Shown here: piece by piece, positions 6,922-13,547 of the stretch
How positions within the stretch are numbered: the stretch's first letter is position 1
How the letters are laid out: every line of letters begins with the position of its first letter
Assembly (NCBI GenBank): GCA_050633445.1
Contig: JBOEGN010000068.1
Span: forward strand, 1 to 20,468
Source: Thalassobius sp050633445
GTDB taxonomy: Bacteria > Pseudomonadota > Alphaproteobacteria > Rhodobacterales > Rhodobacteraceae
Length of the DNA: 20,468 nucleotides
Direction of reading: 5' to 3'
The notes under the pieces: model-generated
What the model was told of the DNA's origin: nothing
The model's database searches: none
What the model saw: only the letters and a program-made list of their open reading frames with translations
Position numbers and translations under genes: made by a program

Positions 6922-8238
6922 ATGGAATTTACCTTTTCTGAAAAAAGCCTGGAGATGCAGGCGCGTGTTCGGAACTTCATGGAAGACCATGTCATTCCGC
7001 GCCACAAGGACTTCATGGCCGAGCAACATAACGGCACCTACACTCTGTCCTTTATGAATGATCTCAAAGCCTTGGCGAAATCCGAAGGCCTGTGGAACAT
7101 GTTCCTGCCGTCGCTGAAGGATGACGAACCCGGCACGCAGATGTCCAACCTGGACTATGCCCCCCTGGCCGAGATCATGGGCCGCCTGCCCTGGGCGTCC
7201 GAGGTGTTCAACTGTTCCGCTCCTGACACCGGCAACATGGAAATCCTGCACATGTTCGGCACGCCCGAGCAAAAGGAAACCTGGCTGAAACCGCTGATGA
7301 ACGGCGAAATCCGCTCGTGCTTTGGCATGACCGAACCTGACGTTGCCTCGTCCGATGCCACCAACGTGCAGACACTGATCCGCCGCGATGGTGACGAATA
7401 CGTCATTAACGGGCGCAAGTGGTTCTCGACCGGGGCGGCCTCGCCGAACTGTAAGCTGTGCATCGTCATGGGCAAAACCGACCCCGAGGCCGACCGCCAC
7501 CAGCAGCAGTCGATGATCCTGGTGCCGATGGACACCCCCGGCATCACCGTCACCCGCAACATCCCCGTGATGAACCACCACAGCTATGAGAGCCACTGCG
7601 AGGTTGTCTACAAGAACGTGCGCGTGCCTGCGACGAACCTGCTGGGTGCCGAGGGCTCGGGTTTTGCCCTGGCACAGGCGCGCTTGGGGCCGGGACGTAT
7701 CCACCACATGATGCGCTCGCTGGGTCAGGCCGAACTGGCGCTGGAACTGATGATCGAACGCTCGCTGGAACGCAAACCTTTCGGCAAATACCTGCACGAA
7801 CAGGGTGTCGTCACCGAAATGATCGCTCGTTCGCGCTGCGAGATTGAACAGGCCCGTCTGCTGGTTCTCAAAGCCGCCTGGATGATCGACAATGTCGGCG
7901 CCAAAGAGGCTCGCAACGAAATCGGCATGATCAAGGTCGTGGTGCCTGAAATCCAGGGCAAGGTCATTGACCGCGCGATCCAGATCTTTGGTGGCATGGG
8001 CGTGACACCCGATACGCCACTGCCCGATCTGTGGACCATGGCACGCTGCCTGCGTCTGGCCGACGGCCCCGACGAAGTGCACCTGCGTTCGCTGGGACGC
8101 TCGTTGGTCAAGGCCGCGCAGAAAGGCCCGATGAACTCGCACCGGTTCTACACCGTGCCAGATCGCGCCAGCGAAACCGACATGCGTCCCGGTGTGGCCG
8201 CTGCGGTGGCTGCTCTGGCGAACGAGGCTGCGGAATGA
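6922..8238 (+). CDS. Acyl-CoA dehydrogenase of the ACAD10/ACAD11 family
   Basis: FAD-dependent acyl-CoA dehydrogenase fold, 438 aa. The motifs are those I recall for human ACAD11: MTEPDVASSDATN (136-148), RLGPGRIHH (254-262), IFGGMG (355-360) and RLADGPDEVH (378-387). In ACAD11 and LvaC this fold acts on a 4-phosphoacyl-CoA, removing phosphate to give an enoyl-CoA, and LvaC is reported to give the 3-hydroxyacyl-CoA. A normal alpha,beta-dehydrogenation is the alternative. AGGAG at 6911-6915 serves the ATG at 6922, only one base after the kinase stop. In human ACAD10/11 the kinase and dehydrogenase are one chain; here they are adjacent genes. About 40 residues after the RLADGPDEVH motif form an extra C-terminal tail. 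The gene overlaps the next by ATGA. Confidence 0.93.
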   Translation: MEFTFSEKSLEMQARVRNFMEDHVIPRHKDFMAEQHNGTYTLSFMNDLKALAKSEGLWNMFLPSLKDDEPGTQMSNLDYAPLAEIMGRLPWASEVFNCSAPDTGNMEILHMFGTPEQKETWLKPLMNGEIRSCFGMTEPDVASSDATNVQTLIRRDGDEYVINGRKWFSTGAASPNCKLCIVMGKTDPEADRHQQQSMILVPMDTPGITVTRNIPVMNHHSYESHCEVVYKNVRVPATNLLGAEGSGFALAQARLGPGRIHHMMRSLGQAELALELMIERSLERKPFGKYLHEQGVVTEMIARSRCEIEQARLLVLKAAWMIDNVGAKEARNEIGMIKVVVPEIQGKVIDRAIQIFGGMGVTPDTPLPDLWTMARCLRLADGPDEVHLRSLGRSLVKAAQKGPMNSHRFYTVPDRASETDMRPGVAAAVAALANEAAE

Positions 8239-9548
8239 GCACCGAAGCGCGTCTGAACGCGTTGCGCCAGCTGGACGAGGTTCAAACCTATCTGGCTGAC
8301 GCAATCAAAATCGCCGGCCAAGTGCCCGACACGCCCCACGCTGATCCCGCCGGGATCAGCACTGTGGGTGTGTTGGGGGCTGGCGCGATGGGGCGAGGCA
8401 TTGCGATGGCCTTTGCCCAGTCGGGCCATTTGGTCACTCTGGTCGATCCGGCCGCACAAGCCTTGGAGGCCGCGCAGGCGCATCTTCAGGGTCTGACGAA
8501 CCGCGCTCTGAAAAAGGGTAAGCTGGACGAGGACGGTGCCAAAGCGCAGATGGATCGGTTCACCTTTGCTGATGCGATCAGCGCCTTTGCCGGTTGCGAT
8601 CTGGTGGTCGAAGCCGTGCCCGAGATCATGTCGCTGAAACAAAAGGTCATGACCGAGATTGAACAGGCCGTCAGCGATGATGCGCTGATCACCTCGAACA
8701 CCTCGACGCTGGATGTGGACGCCATTGCCTCGGCACTGGCCAAGCCCGGTCGGTTCCTTGGCACGCATTTTTTCATTCCTGCGCAGGTCAATCCGCTGCT
8801 CGAGGTCATTCCGGCGACGGACACCGATCCGGCCACTTTGGCGCTGACCATGGCGCTGGCACTGAAGCTGCGCAAACGCGCGGTGATCGCGGCCAATGGC
8901 GACGGATTTATCGGCAATCGGCTGTTCGATCGCTTCCACCAAGAGGCCATGTATCTGGTCGAAGAAGGCGCCTTTCCGCAAGACGTGGATGATGCACTTG
9001 AGGCATGGGGCATGGCCATCGGTCCATTCCGCGCCCTGGATCTGGTGGGCAACGACATTCCCTGGGGCGTACGCAAACAGCGCGCTGAACGGGCCAATCC
9101 GCCCTTCCAGCCGCGCATTGGCGATGCTCTGTGCGAGGCCGGTCTGTACGGTCAAAAAACCGGGCGTGGTTGGTATCTGTACGATGACGCCACCCCGCGC
9201 GGACGTTGTTACGAAGATTGCCGCGCCCTGATCATGCGCATCAGCCGCGAGCTGAACATTCAGCGCCGTGCTGTCAGCAATGACGAGGTCGTAGGCCGCG
9301 TCATCACCGCTGTGATGATCGAAGCGATGGCGATTCTGGCCGAAAATCGGGCCGCGCGTGGCTCGGATATCGATGTCGTCTATACCACGGGCTATGGTTT
9401 TCCGGCGGGTGTTGGCGGGCCGATGCGCCTGGCAGACGAGCTGGGGCAGGACCATGTGCTGAAACTCGCTGAACACTATGGTCAGATCAGTGGCCGCGCC
9501 GACAGCGCGTGGAAACTGCCGGCCTCTTTGAGCAAGGAAATCGCCTGA
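8235..9548 (+). CDS. 3-hydroxyacyl-CoA dehydrogenase, monofunctional with two C-terminal domains
   Basis: NAD-dependent oxidation of 3-hydroxyacyl-CoA to 3-oxoacyl-CoA, 437 aa. After a 40-residue helical N-terminal extension comes the Rossmann motif VGVLGAGAMGRGIA (44-57). By comparison with human HADH the catalytic residues are Ser157 (SNTST), His178 and Glu190 in HFFIPAQVNPLLEV (178-191), and Asn228 (GNRL). The usual HFFNPV is altered to HFFIPA, so substrate preference may differ. A first 3HCDH C-terminal domain follows (about 225-335), then a second related segment (about 345-425, with GYGFPAGVGGPM). This gives the architecture of a FadB/FadJ protein without its crotonase domain. ATG 8235 overlaps the previous stop as ATGA, with GAGG at 8224-8227; the longer open frame upstream is antecedent sequence in the ACAD gene. 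No enoyl-CoA hydratase is encoded in the operon. Confidence 0.92.
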   Translation: MSTEARLNALRQLDEVQTYLADAIKIAGQVPDTPHADPAGISTVGVLGAGAMGRGIAMAFAQSGHLVTLVDPAAQALEAAQAHLQGLTNRALKKGKLDEDGAKAQMDRFTFADAISAFAGCDLVVEAVPEIMSLKQKVMTEIEQAVSDDALITSNTSTLDVDAIASALAKPGRFLGTHFFIPAQVNPLLEVIPATDTDPATLALTMALALKLRKRAVIAANGDGFIGNRLFDRFHQEAMYLVEEGAFPQDVDDALEAWGMAIGPFRALDLVGNDIPWGVRKQRAERANPPFQPRIGDALCEAGLYGQKTGRGWYLYDDATPRGRCYEDCRALIMRISRELNIQRRAVSNDEVVGRVITAVMIEAMAILAENRAARGSDIDVVYTTGYGFPAGVGGPMRLADELGQDHVLKLAEHYGQISGRADSAWKLPASLSKEIA

Positions 9549-10315
9549 TGGGATTGTTTGATCTGACGGGCAAAACGGCCCTGATCACCGGAGCCTCCCG
9601 AGGGCTGGGCCTGCAAATCGCCGAGGGCATGTCTGCTGCGGGTGCGAATGTCATCCTGACCGCGCGCAAACAGCCGGAACTGGACGAGGCGCAGGCCCAT
9701 CTGGAGGCTTTGGGGGCAAACGTGGCCACCATCGCGTGTGATCTGTCCGATCTGGACAGCATTCCCGCCGTCGTAGACCAGGCAAACGGGCTGTTCGGCC
9801 CCATCGACATTTTGGTGAATAACGCGGGCACCAGCTGGGCCGCTCCGACCGAGGATCACCCCTTGGACGGTTGGAACAAGGTGATGACGCTGAACATCAC
9901 CTCGCCCTTTGTGCTGACCCAGGCGGTGGCGAAAACCTCATTCCTGCCGCGCAAGACCGGCAAGATCCTGAACGTCGCCTCGATTGGTGGGCTGTCCGGC
10001 AACCGGGCGGATTCCGAGATGTTTACGATTGCCTATAACAGCTCGAAAGCGGCGATGATCAATTTCACCCGCGCGCTGGCCACTGAATGGGGACGGCACA
10101 ATATTAACGTGAATGCACTTGCGCCCGGATTTTTCCCGTCCAAGATGTCCGAGAAACTGATCGAGCGGTTGGAGCAAACGCTGCTGCCCTCGATCCCGTT
10201 GCACCGCTTTGGTGGCGAAGAGGATCTGAAAGGGGCCGCCGTGTTCCTGGTCAGCCCCGGCGCGCGCCACATCACCGGGCAATGCCTGGCCGTGGACGGT
10301 GGCGCAACGGCTTAA
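9548..10315 (+). CDS. Short-chain dehydrogenase/reductase (classical SDR)
   Basis: Classical SDR, 255 aa. It has the cofactor loop TGASRGLG (14-21), NNAG (91-94) and the catalytic set Asn115, Ser145, Tyr163 and Lys167 (YNSSK). Arg40 directly after the second beta strand (LTAR) and Arg18 in the loop favour NADP(H). The C-terminal TGQCLAVDGG is typical. In the lva pathway the SDR LvaD interconverts 4-oxo- and 4-hydroxyacyl-CoA, and this gene is a candidate for the same step; a 3-oxoacyl reductase or an alcohol dehydrogenase are alternatives. The start ATG 9548 shares one base with the upstream TGA (TGATG) and has AAGGAA at about 9533-9538. It is followed after 21 bp by the acyl-CoA synthetase. 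Confidence 0.9.
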   Translation: MGLFDLTGKTALITGASRGLGLQIAEGMSAAGANVILTARKQPELDEAQAHLEALGANVATIACDLSDLDSIPAVVDQANGLFGPIDILVNNAGTSWAAPTEDHPLDGWNKVMTLNITSPFVLTQAVAKTSFLPRKTGKILNVASIGGLSGNRADSEMFTIAYNSSKAAMINFTRALATEWGRHNINVNALAPGFFPSKMSEKLIERLEQTLLPSIPLHRFGGEEDLKGAAVFLVSPGARHITGQCLAVDGGATA

Positions 10316-10336
10316 GTCGACCCGAGGGAGAGAGAA

Positions 10337-12007
10337 TTGGAACGACTGCAACACAAGGTCTGGCCTCCGGGCCGGCCGCATGACGTCCCCGCTGCGGACT
10401 GGACACTGAACGACAACCTGTTCCGCAACGTGGCCGCAACGCCCGACAAACCTGCGCTGGTGTTTTATAACCGCGTCACGACCTATGCCCAGTTGGGCAA
10501 TCAGGTGGAGCGTACGGCAGGCTATCTGCAACAGGTCTGTGGGGTGAAGGCTGGGGATCGCGTGGCGGTCTACCTGCAAAACTCGCCGCAATTCGTGGTG
10601 GCGTTCTATGGGATCATCCGGGCGGGCGGCGTGGCCGTGCCGATCAACCCGATGAACCTGACGGCGGAAACAGATTACATCGTCGAAGATGCGGATATTC
10701 GCACCGTGATGACCGCGCAGGATCGTGTCGAAACGCTGGAGCCGTTGCTGGCTCAGGGCATTTTGGACCACGTCATCGTCTCGGCCTATTCCGAGGCACT
10801 GCCGGACACACCCCCTGCGGGCATTCCTGCGTCGATTGCCGAGCCCAAAGCCGCCCTGCCCGACGCCTTCACCGAATGGAGCGTGATGCTGGATGCAGGC
10901 CACGCCCCGACCCCGTTTGATCGCAACCCCGAAGATCTGGCCGTCATGCCCTATACCTCGGGATCGACCGGGCGCGGCAAGGGCTGTATGCACACCCACC
11001 AGACCACGCTGCACGCCACGCGCTGCATGATCGACTGGTTCGACCTGCGCCGAGACGATGTGTTTCTGGCCGTCGCACCGATGTTCCATGTTGTGGGGCT
11101 TCAGGCCGGGCTGAACTCGGCCATCGAGGCGGGCGGCACCGCCGTGATCCTGCCTCGTTGGGATCGCGACATTGCTGCGGGTCTGATCCGTGAATTCGGC
11201 GTTTCGGCCTGGCCCTGCGTGCCGACCATGCTGATTGATTTCCTCAATCGCGAAGACCTGAAAGAGGATGATCTGGCCACCTTGCGCGTCCTGTGGGGTG
11301 GTGGCATCGCCATGCCCGAGGCCGTCGCCAAAAAGCTGCAAGACATGACCGGCCTGACCTTTTTGGAAGGGTACGGCATGACCGAGACCATCGCGCCCTC
11401 CACCGCCAACCCGCCGCATCTGCCCAAACCGCAATGCGGTGGTGTGCCGGTGTTCAACACCGATGTCGCCATCGTGGACCCCGACACACTGGAGCGGATG
11501 CCAACGGGCGAGATTGGCGAAATCCTGATTTCCGGGCCACAGGTGATGCTGGGCTATTGGAATAACGATGCGGCCAACGAAGAGGCCTTTGTTCAGATCG
11601 ACGGCCAGCGGTTCATCCGCTCGGGCGATCTGGGGCGCGTCACGGAACAGGGCTATGTCTATATCGTGGACCGGCTGAAACGCATGATCAACGCCAGCGG
11701 CTATAAGGTCTGGCCGACCGAGGTTGAGGCCAAACTGTACCACCACCCCGCCATCGAAGAGGCCTGTATCATCTCGACCCAGGATCCCTATCGCGGGGAA
11801 ACCGTGAAGGCCGTCGTCGTGCTGAAACCGGGTGCTGCGCTTGCTGAAAAAGAGCTGGCCAAATGGGCGCATGACCAGATGGCCGCCTATAAGGTCCCCC
11901 GCAAGCTCGAGATCGTGGACGCCCTGCCCAAATCGGGCTCGGGCAAGGTTCTGTGGCGCGAGCTGCAGGAACAGGAAAACGCCAAAACCAAGGAAACCGT
12001 CGAATGA
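10337..12007 (+). CDS. Acyl-CoA synthetase (AMP-forming), TTG start
   Basis: Adenylate-forming acid:CoA ligase, 556 aa, that activates a carboxylic acid with ATP and CoA and thus should start the pathway. Motifs: P-loop YTSGSTGRGKG (206-216), GYGMTE (345-350), SGDLG with Asp431, Arg446 in the DRLKRM hinge, YKVWPTEVE (456-464), and the catalytic lysine Lys537 in PKSGSGK (531-537). The best start is a TTG at 10337, preceded by GAGGGAGAGAG (10324-10334); no in-frame ATG lies near the conserved N-terminus. The family is usually 500-560 aa. By analogy it fills the LvaE role, but medium-chain and aryl acid ligases share these motifs, so the acid cannot be named. It overlaps the thiolase start by ATGA. 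Confidence 0.92.
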   Translation: MERLQHKVWPPGRPHDVPAADWTLNDNLFRNVAATPDKPALVFYNRVTTYAQLGNQVERTAGYLQQVCGVKAGDRVAVYLQNSPQFVVAFYGIIRAGGVAVPINPMNLTAETDYIVEDADIRTVMTAQDRVETLEPLLAQGILDHVIVSAYSEALPDTPPAGIPASIAEPKAALPDAFTEWSVMLDAGHAPTPFDRNPEDLAVMPYTSGSTGRGKGCMHTHQTTLHATRCMIDWFDLRRDDVFLAVAPMFHVVGLQAGLNSAIEAGGTAVILPRWDRDIAAGLIREFGVSAWPCVPTMLIDFLNREDLKEDDLATLRVLWGGGIAMPEAVAKKLQDMTGLTFLEGYGMTETIAPSTANPPHLPKPQCGGVPVFNTDVAIVDPDTLERMPTGEIGEILISGPQVMLGYWNNDAANEEAFVQIDGQRFIRSGDLGRVTEQGYVYIVDRLKRMINASGYKVWPTEVEAKLYHHPAIEEACIISTQDPYRGETVKAVVVLKPGAALAEKELAKWAHDQMAAYKVPRKLEIVDALPKSGSGKVLWRELQEQENAKTKETVE

Positions 12008-13191
12008 AAGACGCTGTCATCGTATCCACCGCCCGTACCGGGCTGGCCAAAAGCTTTCGCGGCTCTTTGAATGCCACCCATGGGGCCACAATGGGTGGCC
12101 ATGTGGTCAAACACGCGGTCGAACGGGCCAAGGTTGATCCCGCGCTGATCGACGACGTGATCCTGGGCTGCGGCTTCCCCGAGGCCGCGACCGGCATGAA
12201 CATCGCGCGCCAATCGGCCATCCGTGGGGGCTTGCCTGTGGGCAGCGCGGCGCAAACCGTGAACCGGTTCTGTGCGTCCGGCCTGCAGGCCATCGCCATG
12301 GCCTCGAACGCGGTGCAACTGGGCCAGGCAGGCGCGATTGTGGCCGGGGGTGTTGAAAGCATCTCGATGGTGCAGCCGGTGCTGAACAAATCCAACATGG
12401 AAGAGGCCTGGTTGCAGGAACATAAACCCGCCGTCTACATGCAGATGATCGACACGGCCGACATTGTGGCGCAGCGCTATGGCATCTCGCGCGAGGCGCA
12501 GGACGTGTTTTCTGCTGAAAGCCAGCGCCGCACCGCCGCCGCCCAACAGGCCGGCCTGTTTGACGCCGAAATCGTCCCCATGGACACGGTGATGGCCGTG
12601 AAGGACCGCGAAACCAAAGAGGTTTCGATGCAGCCCACCACCGTTACCCGCGACGAATGCAATCGCCCTCAGACCACTGTCGACAGTCTGGCCGGGCTGG
12701 AGCCAGTGATGGGTCCGGATAAGTTCGTGACGGCGGGCAATGCCTCGCAACTGTCCGACGGGGCCTCGGCCTGCGTGGTGATGGAGGCCGACATGGCCGC
12801 CGCCGCTGGCGTAAAACCTCTGGGCGCGCTGCGCGGCTTTGCCGTGGCCGGGTGCGAGCCCGACGAGATGGGCATCGGCCCCGTCTTTGCCATCCCCAAG
12901 CTGCTGAAACAGACCGGCCTGAGCATGGATGACATCGACCTGTGGGAACTGAACGAGGCTTTCGCCAGCCAGGCCCTGTATTGCGCCGACACGCTGGGCA
13001 TTGATCAGGCGAAACTGAACGTCAATGGCGGCTCGATCTCTGTGGGGCATCCCTTTGGCATGACCGGCGCGCGCCTGTCTGGCCACCTGCTGATCGAGGG
13101 CCAGCGTCGCGGTGCCAAATACGGTGTCGTGTCGATGTGCATCGCGGGCGGCATGGGCGCCGCAGGCCTGTTCGAGATTTTTCCAGCCTAA
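12004..13191 (+). CDS. Acetyl-CoA acetyltransferase / 3-ketoacyl-CoA thiolase
   Basis: Thiolase, 395 aa, that cleaves a 3-ketoacyl-CoA with CoA to acetyl-CoA and a shortened acyl-CoA. It has all catalytic elements: nucleophile Cys90 in NRFCASG, Asn317 in NEAF, His349 in GHPFGMTG (348-355) and the acid/base Cys379 in CIAGGMG (379-385). The GHPF form is commoner in FadI/trifunctional-beta-like thiolases than in biosynthetic PhaA. ATG 12004 overlaps the previous stop (ATGA), with AAGGAA about 8-9 bases upstream inside the synthetase gene. It is the last gene of the operon, and an intrinsic terminator lies 46 bp after its stop. Together with the hydroxyacyl-CoA dehydrogenase it completes one round of beta-oxidation. 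Confidence 0.94.
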   Translation: MKDAVIVSTARTGLAKSFRGSLNATHGATMGGHVVKHAVERAKVDPALIDDVILGCGFPEAATGMNIARQSAIRGGLPVGSAAQTVNRFCASGLQAIAMASNAVQLGQAGAIVAGGVESISMVQPVLNKSNMEEAWLQEHKPAVYMQMIDTADIVAQRYGISREAQDVFSAESQRRTAAAQQAGLFDAEIVPMDTVMAVKDRETKEVSMQPTTVTRDECNRPQTTVDSLAGLEPVMGPDKFVTAGNASQLSDGASACVVMEADMAAAAGVKPLGALRGFAVAGCEPDEMGIGPVFAIPKLLKQTGLSMDDIDLWELNEAFASQALYCADTLGIDQAKLNVNGGSISVGHPFGMTGARLSGHLLIEGQRRGAKYGVVSMCIAGGMGAAGLFEIFPA

Positions 13192-13237
13192 AGCGGCGAC
13201 CAGTTTTCCTGGTCTGACGCGTTCTCCACATCGAATG

Positions 13238-13259
13238 AGGGGCCAAGTGGCCCCTTTTT
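13238..13259 (+). terminator. Intrinsic terminator of the catabolic operon
   Basis: GGGGCC (13239-13244) pairs with GGCCCC (13249-13254) around AAGT, with an A-T pair extending the stem and TTTTT following (13255-13259). A strong GC stem plus a T run 46 bp after the thiolase stop is a textbook rho-independent terminator. Confidence 0.88.
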
Positions 13260-13281
13260 CATGCGATCAGTCAGGAAATGG

Positions 13282-13305
13282 AAAGGGGGCCGCGCAGCCC
13301 CCTTT
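13282..13305. terminator. Second hairpin, AAAGGGGGC / GCCCCCTTT, possibly bidirectional
   Basis: A perfect 9-bp stem (13282-13290 with 13297-13305) encloses CGCGCA. The A3/T3 ends give a short T tract on both strands, so it could stop transcription from either side. It lies 23 bp after the first terminator. Read on the minus strand it comes 14 bp after the stop of a small open frame (13320-13616), which is the only hint that something is transcribed leftward here. Confidence 0.55.
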
Positions 13306-13547
13306 CTCTTGCGTTGTGCTTACCGGATGGCCACAGGATTGATCACCATCTGCAAAACATACGCAATCTGCTGTTCCTTAGGGCGACGCAAAAAACGGAT
13401 CAACGGCGTCGGGGCCCTTAGCGGCCACTCTGGGCTACGGCGGCCAATAGCTCCAATGAAACGTCCACATGACCCTTCATCGGCGGGCTCTATGACATGG
13501 CGCGATCCGTGCTGGATCAACGCGGCGCGATGCTCTAGCTCTGAGGT

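Larger units (their letters stand above)
13192..13547. other. Intergenic region between thiolase and helicase genes
   Basis: This 356-bp stretch contains the two hairpins described separately. The remaining 240 bp (13306-13547) has no gene I can support. A minus-strand open frame of 98 codons (13320-13616) ends just before the second hairpin and has a protein-like C-terminus. However it lacks a ribosome site, has no plausible start before it runs into the helicase gene, and matches no family I know. It must also contain the helicase promoter, which I cannot pinpoint. Confidence 0.6.

Noticed and set aside
9938..11872. A very long open frame (644 codons) on the minus strand opposite the SDR and acyl-CoA synthetase genes
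   Set aside because: The plus strand carries two motif-complete enzymes here. Long antisense frames are expected in GC-rich genes, and the antisense product shows no recognisable family or ribosome site.
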